A stretch of 64,000 nucleotides of DNA from Coriaria nepalensis (taxonomy: Eukaryota > Streptophyta > Magnoliopsida > Cucurbitales > Coriariaceae): positions 7,075,501 through 7,139,500 of the forward strand of contig CP114489.1 of the NCBI GenBank assembly GCA_027186245.1, written 5' to 3'. Made by a program: the position numbers and the translations under genes. Within the stretch, counting starts at the first letter, position 1. Each line of letters starts with the position of its first letter. Below, piece by piece: positions 34,030-46,430 of the stretch. A model generated the notes under the pieces. It was given only the letters and a program-made list of their open reading frames with translations. It was not told the origin of the DNA and did not search any database.

Positions 34030-35580
34030 CAAAAGTAGTGATCTAACTATTAAGAGGATGTATTTGATAAATGGTTCTATTAGATTATTTAGTGTATGAA
34101 CACGAGCTACTAATTATTCAATATCTATACCCACAAACATACTCTAACCATTAAAAGTTAGGACATATTCACCGGCATTGTCTAAACCAATAGTCTTTGT
34201 GCTCTTGATATGATAATTTGAGGAAATAATCTCACAAACCTCCGCTTGTAAGTTGAGAGCATGTATAAATGTGATCATATAGTAAATGCATCTATTAAAA
34301 TCATAAAATTATCAAAATATTTAAATGGTCCAACTGATAGATGTATAGACCCAATACATCATCTTGGATATGCTCTAAAAATGTGAGGAATTTAATTTCA
34401 ACTTTAGTTTGTAATGGTCTAATAACTAATTTACCCTTGAGAACAAGCATTACATTAGAATTAATTAAATTGAAAAATATTATAGTTCTTTAATTATGTG
34501 AGCTCTTCTCATTAATTATGTGAATTCTAATTAATCCGTCCTATTATTATTCTGAGATGCCTTAACCAGTCATGCCAAAATATTAAAATATTTTAATTTA
34601 TAAACTTTTAGTTTACAATAACATGTGTTTAAATTGTACTTATACAAGTCACTTCTCCTAACTTACACAAGTCAATAGTTTTAATACATATGTATTCTAT
34701 TTTCTCCTTATTTTTCCGCCTCTATGTGGTATCCATTTCGGCAAATATATTTAAAATTTAATAAACATTTTTTCGAGACTTAGAAGAGAAAAATTTACTA
34801 CTCGTAGTAAATTCTCTCATGATGTTATGCTACACTAGCTCTTCTAGAGCCTTAAGTTAGTTTGTACTTCATTTGGATAAGAATATGGGAGCTCTTCTAG
34901 ATCTTTTAATTAGTTTTTATACTACAATATTAATATTATTTTTATCTATTACCGAACGATAAAAATTGAGTATCATCCGCAAGACACATCTTTTCTATTT
35001 TTAAGATTGTGGAAATTTTTTATTAATATTCATTAATACAAAGAAAATAAAGGGTAAATATATATTACAATTAACATATAAAGATATAATAAATGAAATT
35101 TCTAATTGAAAGTTATTATTTAAAAAACACATAAAAGTTGCATTTGAGAGAACTTTAATAATTATGGATATCTTATCACTAATCACGTAATCAATTTTTC
35201 TTCGGAGATTTTTAATAGAATTTTTCATGCCTTAATGTGACATGAAAAGGAGACTATTATTAAAACCATCATCTTGGTAGGCAATATTTACCTTTATATA
35301 TTTCTCATTTTCTTTCAATGATATTTGAAAACTCAACAAGATGGTTCAAAGACTTATAGAGGATACATGACCAATTGACCTCTTATGTTAGTTGGTGCTA
35401 TATGTTATGAATCATTTAAATTTTATTATGTTCACTTTTAACTTTCCCCCAATTTGTTTGTATTTTTCCCCACTTCAAGTGATGATATATATTCTTATAA
35501 TTTGAAGAATTATTGGTATTGTAACCACCATGATTACGATAATTATTTCAATCTCGTACATATCATAACTATAATATTTG
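34030..35580 (-). mobile_element. Degraded Ty1-copia element, antisense
   Basis: Read on the minus strand from right to left, an NHGGYNTNNS-like gag tail (about 35520-35560) is followed by an HLVEF segment near 35340, then heavily decayed sequence. Next comes an integrase core piece, FKYFDNFMILIDAF (near 34320), with ARVHTLNN further down (about 34100). Order gag-integrase fits copia. No frame is open for long and no LTR pair was found. Only the gag tail and integrase core are persuasive. Confidence 0.5.
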
Positions 35581-36866
35581 GATTTGTCACATTTACTTCA
35601 GGGAATGGAGAAAAAAATAATATAATTAGACAAAAATCTTTCCTTAAGATACGAAATCAATTTATTATTTTTCGTAATATTTTTTTTTCCTTTTTATTTA
35701 TTTATTTATTTAGATTTTGCTACTGCATAAGCATATTCAAAGTATGAAAATTTCACCATTTAATATTCATAATAGATAATTGATTCTCATAGAAGAGACA
35801 TAAATTTAAATCTGACAAGATTTAACATGTATGATAAGTAGTATCATAAAACAAAATACGATAAACATATTAGAGAAGAGTAATAGTGTATCATTAACGA
35901 CTAAAACATTCAATAATATTTCGTGTATTCCAATAATTTTAAAATGACAATATTAAAATTTGAAATTAAATGGAATATTTGTATATTCATTATTGCAACA
36001 TGAATGGATGTGAATACTAATCAATAGTCATATATCAAAATTTGAAGTTCAATATTAACTTAAGAATATATAATTTATATATGACTATTTTCATAATTAT
36101 AAGGAAATAATGCAAAATATATAAAACAGTTTATCTTGTCAATTTCAAATCAGCAATATTAGTATATGAATTGGTAGTAAAAATTAAACTAGTTTTTGCA
36201 AGAAATTTGGTACTATACAATACTTTGATTTTAAGATTGTTTCAAATAGATATTGCTTTGGCTTTAAGATTATTGTAAATGATCTTAATAGAATATATCC
36301 TAACTTTTGGACAAACTTGATATAGCAACTTAATAAACCATTACTGTGATATAGAAATATCTTGGAATATAGTAATGACAGAAAATGTAAATAAAATAAA
36401 ATCATAAGAATAAGATTAAACCGAATGGAGATATATACGTTTTATTTCTAGAGCTGCATTGAGGAAGACGAGCTCGCTTTTGGGCTTAATAATTGACTGG
36501 GCAATTACGTGGTCATCCCATTTCTTGGGCCTTCTCGAGATCACACCTGCCATGTCTTTTGCACTTACCATCTTTCCCTATCAGTTATACTTTGTGCAGT
36601 GATGAGAATTCAAATCTACACCAAACCCTTAATATAAATTGACGTCGGGAAGACCCACCAGTTGCACTAAGGATGTGGTATGCAACAACGCCTCTAACAT
36701 AGGAGACCTCTATATATACTAAAATTATCAAGTCAGGTTAAAGTTGAAGTGGGGCCTACTATATTAAATTAATAAGGTATTTTTCCCGAATCATCAAATA
36801 AGAACAAGTGAGAAACAAACTATAATTATTACATTTTCCCAAAGAAGAAAAAATCGTCAGATCTTT
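35581..36866. other. Intergenic region
   Basis: Very AT-rich with no gene. The last few hundred bases are the 3' flank of the minus-strand glucanase. Confidence 0.5.
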
Positions 36867-39384
36867 TCAACATTGACATGGATTCATAGAAAGAATGAAT
36901 ATGAGAAAAGAAGAAGAGGAAGCTACAACGAGAAAAATGTGCAAAGCCTTATCGACTGCACTTATTTGGCTTCTGCCGACGGCAGTTACAAAAATCGAAC
37001 TCCTTGCTGCTCCGCTTGATAGCGTAGTAAAGTTGGCAGGTTCCCTAGTCTTATTGATCAAATTCTTACTGCAAAAACATATAATATAATTTTACAAATA
37101 CCAAATAAACCAAGCAGGCAAGCACATTTGCTAAGAAAAGCCAAAATAGCAGAAAACGTTAGGTGGCTAGAAAACAGAAAGGCAGGCTTTTTTATTACCT
37201 TGCAGGAAATATACAGCTACCATGACCTGCAAAACAACACATCACCGACCAAGCAAAAGAAAATAAGCACATAAAAACGATGCTACATATCCCCCAGTGT
37301 AAGAACCGTAGAGAAGCAGTAGAAACTTGTGTACATATTGGGTTTTACAGTTTTTATTACTAGATTGCATAGTCTTTGGTGTTCTTGGATTCCAAGTTGC
37401 AAGAACATGTAGTGTTAAGAATTGCCTCGTCATTTCAATTTGGAAGCAACCTTACCCTTGTCCGGAATCTTTTTTGTAATGTACGGACACAAGTTCATGT
37501 CAGAACATGCAGTTGCAGAAGCAACCGCAGAACCACGAAAAGAAAATGGGAAATGGAAATATAGTCATTTACGTAGGTGAAAAATATGAAATAGAAGAAA
37601 CAATAAGAAGAAAAAAAAAAGTGGCATATCCAGGTAAGAGAGAGCCCACGCATCATTCACTCTTACCAGAGTCAATAAATTTTTGAAGAGCCCACACATC
37701 ATTCACTCTTACCAAAGTCAATAAATTTTTGAACGAAGGTGCGTTCTTTTCCCATGTCCTTTTAAGCACAGAGACATTGAATCAAGCTTATCAAATACTA
37801 ATCCAACTTAGCAAGGCTAGCAAGAAAGACCTTATCATAAAAGAGGCTTTCAGTCCAATCTCTAAACAAGATACTGCAAGAATTTCATCTTAAACAATGA
37901 TCACTTAATCAAACTAAGAAGAAAGAGCTTACTTGGGTCAGTTGTTGTGATCATGGCCACACCCTTGAAATCACAAGACCCAGAAACCTTCCCGTTCTTC
38001 TGGTAATAGCTATTAAACGCATAAGAAGCATGGTTCTTCACATCATTTGGCTTATAACAAGCCTCTCCGGGTTGAATTTCCGAACAATTCGCCCTACCTG
38101 GCCCACAAGCCCAATCCAATGCAGCTTGCAATGTCTTTGAATTAACTCCATCCATAGCAATACAAAATGTTTGATTTGTAGTATCATTCGCCAAAAACCC
38201 TCCACTTTCTGACAAATGAAGCAAATAAGCCGGTGTAGAATTCCCATAAAACAAACCCCAGTTTGCTTCAGATACAGGCGGGGCCCTCAAATCCTCGTCG
38301 AACAATTCATAGATATACACACTAGAAGTGATTTCTGGGTGTAATGGGGTACCGCCACGGTCAAAAACATGCTTGATTAGATTCGAATTATACGTGTTTG
38401 CATTATCAATAGTAGCATAAGGCTCTTTAGAGTCACCCTTAGAAGGCCAGCCGCTTTCAGTAACAAGAACAATCACATCCGTAACATTGAGGTTCTTCAT
38501 CGAATAGTAAGCTGCATCAATCATTGCATCAAACACATTAGTGTAATGAAGCAGAGTATTTGGATCGACCATTTCTCTAGAAGGTGTTAACGGCTTGAAC
38601 AGAGAATTCTCAATGTGCACTACCCCTTTATTTTGCATAAAGACATAGTAAGGGTACAGATTCATCATTAGAGGCGACCCAGCTCGGGAAAGAAACTGAA
38701 GCAGGGGAAGAACAAATTGAACCAAACTTTGATTGAAGAAAGATTGAGAAGGCGGAAACGGGTCGAGGATAATGGAAGAAGCATGTGGCGTGGAAACCTT
38801 AATCTGGGTATGAAGATTTGCGGAAACAAGAGCTGCGTAAAGAGATTCAATTGCAGGTAAAAGTAAAGGGGAAGAAAAGGGAATAGTGGTTAGAACCTCG
38901 TCTCCAACTGAAATTCCGGTAATTAGCGTTTCTGGGTAGTAGGCAACGACGTTTCGCCCAATCCAAGAAGCGGCGGTTGTATTGGACGAGCCAATCGCTA
39001 AGAGCTGGTTGTTTGGAACGCTGATTACGACTCGAATTTTAGAATGAGCAAGAGCTTTGAGCAGATTAGGGTCTGCATCGTAGATTCTTAAGTTGGTAAT
39101 TTTCTGAGCTTGAAGGAAAGATACCAAGTCTGAAGGGGATAGAAGATCCGACACGTCTGTTCCGATGTTAAACCCTACAAACGGCTCGTTATCTCTCTGA
39201 TTCTGCTCATTATTAGCTGCGAGAGAAAGAACAAAAAAAAACCTTATGAAAATTAGAGCTAACTGGTGATTTTTTGAAGTGGGTTTGTGTTCGGATTTTT
39301 TATTTTACCTTCTGGTAGAGTTGGAAGTAGGAAGAAGCTGAAGAGTAGAACCAGAGTAAGGAAGGGGATATTAGAATCCGCCAT
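36867..39384 (-). CDS. GPI-type beta-1,3-glucanase (GH17 + CBM43), four exons with a 28-nt microexon
   Basis: Exons 39384-39309, 39216-37933, 37226-37199 and 37068-36867 join in frame to 529 residues. Exon 1 encodes a signal peptide (MADSNIPFLTLVLLFSFFLL). GH17 catalytic residues are in place: the acid/base Glu132 in ISVGDEVL and the nucleophile Glu279 in VTESGWPSKG. A CBM43/X8 callose-binding module begins near residue 374 (TFCIAMDG) with its spaced cysteines; the last, in SHGSCIFPAS, comes from the 28-base exon 3. Exon 4 adds a Ser/Thr-rich linker and a C-terminal hydrophobic tail (LHIFLVVASSSSFLIFILS), consistent with a GPI signal. Such proteins degrade callose at the plasma membrane or plasmodesmata. 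If exon 2 is read through, the chain stops after a short KLFLLSLIK tail without the sixth cysteine or anchor. Confidence 0.9.
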
Positions 39385-42155
39385 TGCAGAGTAGCTTGAG
39401 CTTGAACTTTAGTTCTTCATCTTCTTTGGCGGGTGGTTCAGTTACAGAATGCAGTTCATGCATTATCTTTGTGAATTGTAGAGATTTGTAAGATGGTTTT
39501 CTCTTTCTGGGTGGTTGATCCAGATAAAAAAATAAGACTTTTGATCTAAATTGGGAGGGAAAAAAAAAAAAAAAGTGAAACAGAAAGAAGAATGAATAAT
39601 AAATTGTTGTTTGGATGACAAGAATTTCTGTAGGGAAAAGTGAAGATGACCTCTCACAATCCAAATGGGATGTGACTGTTTCGAAGTTCTTACTGTGGGG
39701 TTGGGACTGTGTTGTGATTTCGATAAAGTTAAAAGCGTCCTTTCTTTACCAGACGTTTTAGGATGGCGCGCCTGCGGAACCAGGCTGGCCTTTCAGAGAG
39801 AATCAAGACATTGCTACTACTCAGTCTTTACTCTACTCCATTCTCACACGTTATTTATTTATTAAAGTACATATCAATTACTGTCTTGCTTGATAAACTG
39901 TAAAATTGCTGTCCAAATCATTGGCAGAGTACTAAAAAAACTATTAAACTTGTCCAAATTAATTGAGATATTCAATCGTTATTCCGTGATAAAATTAAAC
40001 CATGCATTTCTTAAAAGCAACAAAATAAAATATGACATGTCATTTCTTAAGAACAATAAAATAAAATAAAGCGCATTATTTTTGTTTCGAAGCAACATAG
40101 AATTGGAACAATCATAAATTGCCCAAAAAAAAGCAAGATGAAATTGAAAAATTGGACTCTTCTGAGAAGTATGAGCTTTATTCTTCTGTTTGGTTCCGGA
40201 AATTAAAAGTAGGTATTGGTATTTCGATTCTGGTTTCGAAGCTTTTGAAAACACTGGAATAAGTCGATGATCTGGTTTTTTCTCATTATGGTGATTTGGA
40301 TTTGCAATTGGTATTCTGAACATGGCGGGTGGTGGGATTTTGTTAGAGTTACGATGTTGTTATCTTCGTGGTTCTTCAGAGGTTGACTTGCTGGAGTTAC
40401 GTTGAAAGCTAGGGTCTTTTTCTCTGTCAGACTTGTACTTGGTGTCTTTTTCTTGGTTTTTCTTTATCTCTGTCAGACTTGTCTTTATTTGGGGTCTTAG
40501 ATAGGTGGTTGTGCGCTTTTGATCCTCTCTTGGTTTGAGGCTTCTATCAGGTTGGGCCTGTAATTGGGCTGCTTAAGCTTGGTAACGTTTTTCATAAACG
40601 TTTTCTATATTTTGAAATACAAAAATCGGTTTTGGAGAGGAGATAATTTGCCTGATAATTGTTTTTTATCCGTTTTTATTTAAAAAACGTTTTTAAGAAA
40701 TTAGAAAAAAATTGTGAAAAATTTAAAACAAAAATAAGAAGTTATGATTTTCTAGGTAAGAACATTTTTTCAACTCTCTCTTACCTCTTTTTCATTCTCT
40801 TTTCTCTCATTTAATAGGTGTACGATTCAACCCTATTAATAATAGTAATAATATTTATTATCATTTTATCTTAATATCATTATTAAAATATTTAAAATAA
40901 CTTTTAAATATATCATAAATTCATAATCTATAAGAGCATCAACTCAATATTACTCAAATGAAATATCCAGTAACACAGGTTACACAATAATAATATAAGT
41001 CTAAACTTTCTAAATTCTAAATTTTCAACAATAATTTTTTGAATTGAATAACATATTATTTCTACATTTAGAGTATCTAACGCATCTATTTCAAAAATCA
41101 ATATCAATATCAACATTCAATCGTAAAAATAATCAATATCAATATTAGATGATAATTTATTTTATTAGTCGAAAGATTTGTTAATCTGTCGAGTAAATTA
41201 TAAGTTATGATAGTCGACGGGTCTATAACCTCATCGACTTATCTAGTTAACTAAAAATTATGATACTCAACAAGTGAATACCCTCGTCGACCCACCAAAT
41301 AAACTAAAAATTATGAAATTCGACAAGTCAAAAATCTTTTCGGCACGCTAAATAAACTAAAAAATATATATATATTTTTCTTTTACTTTTCCTCATTCAC
41401 CTTCTTTTTTCCTCACTGAGAAGATTGTTCAATCTTCCGTTGTCTCCACTCGTACACCTCCCACACTCATTCTCCTATCTCAATTAAGTCAAACAAACCA
41501 TACTAAGTTTACTAACACTAGTTATTTCCTATGGTTAACAGAGATGAAAGAATAGCCCTTCTCCGTCCTCCTGCCCGCTGCTGTTTCTCCACTGCCCTTT
41601 TGCACGAGCAAAGCCCCCTCCGGCCCCTCCTTTCTTTCTCCTTCTTACTCTGCCCTCTCTACTGCCACCGTCAAATAGAGCCTAACCACCGTGACCCACG
41701 ACCACATACATTATCATATATGCTCATATTTAGTAATATATATTAAATGAATATTATAGATACTAAAAATTGATAATAAATAAATAGATACAAGGCTTTC
41801 ACACAGAATACCGTTTTAATATACCTAGGGCCTGATTTCTTAACACATAAAAGCAAAAAAACAAACAACCAAAGAAAAAAAAGAAAAGGCCGTTGCCCTA
41901 CCCGGACCACCCCTGACCAACCTTATTGTTGATCAGTTTTGGTCGGTATCCCATGCTCAACCTTAGGTGCACAACAATATACATAAAAATGGACTAGACT
42001 AGAAGAAGCTCAAATTGATACTGGATATCCCCTGCTATATATATTATAAAATCCATGAAAACTGGAACCACATAGAGCGTCTTCTTAAACCTTATAGTTG
42101 CAAAGGAGCGAACTCATCATTGGCTCCTCCAGATCAAGATCACCAGAAAATTTAG
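39385..42155. other. Intergenic region
   Basis: Upstream flank of the glucanase and downstream flank of the APS reductase. It contains two copies of TCTCTGTCAGACTTGT (about 40418 and 40467) and a diverged 53-bp tandem repeat at 41194-41367. The minus-strand frame at 39979-40323 and the plus-strand frame at 41531-41746 lack family resemblance. Confidence 0.5.
41194..41367. repeat. Diverged tandem repeat, unit about 53 bp
   Basis: Units begin with TAAACTAAAAATTATGA-like sequence at 41194, 41248, 41300 and 41353 and contain a TCGACAAGTC/TCGACGGGTC-like core. Copies differ by many substitutions, so the array is old. The fourth copy is partial. Confidence 0.7.
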
Positions 42156-44109
42156 TCATCTGAGAGCATTCACAAAAACCATTAATGAATCAACATCTCT
42201 CTTCTCAGAAGGATACTTGATCGGTCTAGATGAGTGTTTAGGAAAGAAAAGTATTGTGGGAAAAGTCTCCAACTGCAGTTCTTGCTTCGCAAATTCCTTC
42301 TGCTCCCCATCGGCTCTAAACTTCCCTACCTTCACTCCACTACCCGCCAACTTCTCTGCCAATTCTACATACGATCCTTCCATTCCCTGCTCAAAAATGT
42401 TTTTGATCAAAAAACAGATTAGACAGACACCCAATCAAGTTCAGAACAAATTTCATTACAAGCAAGCAATATGGTACTTATTTATCTATCATCTACCTGG
42501 CAGAATTGGCACCAAGGTGCGTAGAGAACAACAAGCCAAGGTTCTTTCCGGTCATCCAATCTACCAAGGTTCTCAATCCCAGTCCTGCTCAAGCTAACCA
42601 AATTCAGTGAGTTAAAGATATCAGTATCTGTCACAGTAGCATTTGCCTGAACAGCCCCATTTCCATTCCCATTAACCTGAGCTGCATTCTCCTGCTTAAG
42701 ATTTCCTTTATGAAGACCACATTCCTTCGCCTTAGCATCTTCCCACCACCATCTTCCTTCTCTTTCATGTTGACCTGGAACGACCGGTCTTGTGCACGGC
42801 TCACATCCAATTGATATGTATCCTTGTGTGTGCAAAGAATTTACAGGCACATTCATAGCCCGTAAAAAGTTCCATATATCTCTACCTTCAACATTTGCAA
42901 CCGGGTTCCACTTGACCAAACTTCCAACCCCACCATCCAATCCCTCAAAAACAGGGTCCACCTGAACGACAGGGATTTCAGACCTAGTTCCAGGGGATTG
43001 GTCTTTTCTTTGACCCGTGATCCAGGCCCGAAGCCCCTTTAGGGCCCGTCTTAGGGGCCGGACCTTGCGGACACGACAGCACTCTTGGTGCCCATCCTCG
43101 TAGAAAGAAAATAGCCCTTTGCTCCGGACTAATGCCTGGACTTCAACCGAGTCAGGGAACATGTACTCGATTCGGATACCGTAATGTTTTTCAACCGTAT
43201 CAAAGAATTTGTACGTTTCAGGATTGAGCCTTCCAGTGTCCAGGCTGAACACCCGATATGGTCGGCCAGTTAAATGGGCATACTCTATCAGAGCAACATC
43301 TTCAGCACCACTGAAGAAAATAGATATTTGATTAGTAAAGTGATAGAGATTTAGCTTTTTATGATCAAAGCTAAATAAAGGTTGCATACATATTGCAAAC
43401 ATTTTAACTATTCACGTGGTAATATCCACTCGACGACATTTATAAATTTGAAAACCTAATCATCATTTACCAAACGACATTAATTAATCGTGGTCGAGAA
43501 TTAAAAACTACCTGAATGCAATGCCAATGTCATTTCCAAATCTCTCAAGAGCTTTGTCCATTATTTCCAACGGAGAAGCATTTTCGAGCTCCTTTGCTAA
43601 AGGCTCATAATCTAAAGCCTCCGCTTTCTCTACCACTTCTGCATAAATATTCCCAAATTCTAAAATAAAGCTCGAAACACCTCTATCGCCATAGCTTATC
43701 ACAAATACCAATGTATTACGCAAATGAAAGCAGAGAACTTATTATTACCAGGAACAACGATTGTTGCTGCGAGTGGGACCACAGAGTCATTCCTTTTTGG
43801 TTCAGCATTAACTGGCTTTAACGCGCACCGTTTTCTCGAATAATTCACACCAGATATTGGAGCGTGAGACCTTTCCAACAGCCGAATCAAACCGAATTTT
43901 GGAGCTGCATTTAAATCCAGGAAAAGGAAAGGTTTCTTAGCAATTAAACAGAAAAATAGTTCCTAACAATTTCTTTCTCAGGAATCCACAGAACATTGAA
44001 AAAGAAGAGCGAGGAATATAAAAATACCTTTAAGCTCAGAGGATGCAACAGAGCGTGAGAAATTGGATGCAGAAATCGAAGAATAAGAAGAAGAAACAGC
44101 AAGCGCCAT
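42156..44109 (-). CDS. APR: 5'-adenylylsulfate (APS) reductase, plastidial, five exons
   Basis: Exons 44109-44028, 43904-43749, 43638-43512, 43310-42497 and 42386-42156 join in frame to 469 residues. The N-terminus ([20 protein letters not shown]) is a Ser-rich transit peptide. The reductase domain has [15 protein letters not shown] across the exon 3/4 join, [13 protein letters not shown], and the 4Fe-4S cysteines in HQECCRVRK and [10 protein letters not shown]. The C-terminal thioredoxin/glutaredoxin-like domain has its CxxC in APWCQFCQ (residues 386-393), exactly at the end of exon 4, and ends [19 protein letters not shown]. The enzyme reduces APS to sulfite with glutathione and is the main control point of plant sulfate assimilation. 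All catalytic residues are kept. Which paralogue (APR1-3) this is cannot be told from here. Confidence 0.94.
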
Positions 44110-44492
44110 TACAGAATTGAAACCAAAGATATTAACCAAGCTTTTCACTCGGGAAGCTTTTTTGCTATAATCTTTGCCGAAAGCTTTTCACCTGGGAAGC
44201 TTTTTTGCTATAATCTCTGCCGCTCTTAAAAAAATTTGGGTTCTCTCTTTGTTGTTTCATATGACAAGGGAAGATTAAATAAAGGCATTTTGAAAATGAC
44301 GATGATTCTGATTCATTGAACCTAGACGCTATTTCCCTCGTTGTGGCTTGCTGATTTGGCTTTCCCTGAATGGTGGCGATAGAGTCGTGTCGCTCGTCGC
44401 TTTCGTCACGCACATGGGCTTAATAAAATCAGAGCTGTCTACCGTGGTCGATCCCAGCCCAGATTCCTAAATGATCAAATATTACTTATTTA

Positions 44493-44496
<4 letters not shown>

Positions 44497-44535
<39 letters not shown>
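44497..44535. repeat. (TA)n microsatellite
   Basis: An uninterrupted TA run of about 39 bases. Confidence 0.9.
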
Positions 44536-44537
<2 letters not shown>

Positions 44538-44860
44538 AAAAGCAGCCTGCTGGCGGAATCTACCATGTCATTTCCATTTTTAAATAAATCTTTTTTTCGA
44601 TTTTTTATTTCTTTATTATTTATTTAAGATACGGAAATGAAAATAAATATTCTTATAATAATAATTATTATTATATTTTTTTAATAATAAAATAATTAAA
44701 ACATCACTTTTTTTAAAAACTGTTTATTATGACTCCATCATATTTTGTATAAACCTAATCTTTGAAAAAGAAGTATAAACCTAAGTTTCCAGCATATACC
44801 TAACTCCTCCAATCATGTATTTATGTTTTAATTTCTAATTATCTTACCTATGTTAAAAAA

Positions 44861-44863
<3 letters not shown>

Positions 44864-44908
<45 letters not shown>
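44864..44908. repeat. (TA)n microsatellite
   Basis: An uninterrupted TA run of about 45 bases, the longest in the window. Confidence 0.9.
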
Positions 44909-44911
<3 letters not shown>

Positions 44912-46430
44912 TAATCGATGGTCACGAATCCACTTAATATATCAAATATCATATTTTTAAATATTATCTTTCTATAATAAATAATGAGATTAATAAAAAA
45001 AAATATTATAATTATATGTATATATATATATATAATTTAATATCTAAAAAATTATATTTAAATAGGGCAAATTTTTTATTTTATTTTTTATGCATCAGTT
45101 GATGATTTGTGCAATCAATATACACATATACTATATAACATATAGTAATTTTTCTGGATAACGATTTGAAGAAAAGTTTTGGGTAAATTTCGAAAAGGAA
45201 AGAAAAAGACAGAAAAGAAGAGGAGGAAAAACGCAATAGACTCTCCTTTTATATCGTACAATCATTTGAGTTAAAGTAATCAAATTATATGGTCTCCAAT
45301 TTAGAACTTTCAGCGGTCTTTAGTTGACCAAATTAAGCTTTGTTCCTATTAACTTACTTGAATAGAATTCCATAAATCCAATTGCACGGACTTAAGGGGT
45401 AGTAGAAGTGGACTCTCTATAATAAATTTAGATTCAAATCTTAAATATATTATTTTTGAGATAATACTTTTTTAACTTTTTCAGTGAGTCTTATCGCTGT
45501 TTTAAAATTAATAATTCATTGCAGCAAAAATGATTATTTGTTTTGATATATAATAAAAATTTTCTAAATATATTTAACAATCATATAAAATAAATTATTG
45601 AGTAATTTATAGTAGTTTATTTGATATTATCATTACATGTAATTTAAATCCTCTAATAATTAATTCATAATTAGAATTGGTTAAAAATATTATTTTACCC
45701 CTTAATTATTTCTTTATCTTTAAGTACGATTAATTCACTAGTTAACAGTTAATTTATAACTTAATTATAAATTTGAGCTCAAAACCATTTACTTCTAGAA
45801 TTAATCCTTAAATGAACCAATATATAATTTTTTATGAAGAAGTTTTGGATTTAATATATGTAAATTATATTCTCAACCGTTTATCCTAATGAACCTCAAA
45901 AACAAAAATTTTCAGCTTATTTTACAAATAAACAGTGATGAGTAAATCAAAAGATCTAGTTGATATAAGTAGGAGTTCATGACTACTCATGATTTAGATT
46001 GATCTGCATATGAGATCATCTATTGATATGAATAAAATTCTTTATGGGAAACGGTATGTTGATAAAGAATTAATTTATATCGGGTCCACTTCTATATAAT
46101 CCAATTATATAAAATACCTCCACTAAGATGTCTATCTACATTAGTGATCTGAATATAGATCACTTGCATTCATAATACTAGTGGACCGTACTAGCAACTA
46201 TTAATTAAAGATTCAATACTTTAATATATTACAGATAATTTGATTTATTATATATAATCTTGATACTATCATACTAATACAATATTTTAGTTATATAAAT
46301 GAATTTAGAATTTTTTTGATATTTATATAGATTATTTAATAATAATACATTAAAAAATAATTATCTAGAAAAATATCACTTTTACTAATTTCATAAAATT
46401 ATATTTATTACATACTTTTAGGGCACTATG

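Larger units (their letters stand above)
44110..46430. other. Intergenic region, APR upstream flank and AT-rich DNA
   Basis: Contains the APR promoter on the minus strand and two long TA microsatellites (44497-44535, 44864-44908). The part left of 46437 is probably the 3' LTR of the antisense copia element, reading leftward from TGTTGGGC; its far end could not be fixed. Confidence 0.5.

Noticed and set aside
39979..40323. 114-codon minus-strand frame
   Set aside because: No recognisable motif; its second half is lengthened by a local repeat of AT-rich sequence.
41531..41746. 71-codon plus-strand frame rich in Cys, Pro and Leu
   Set aside because: No signal-peptide-plus-cysteine pattern of a known small secreted family and no homologue recalled.
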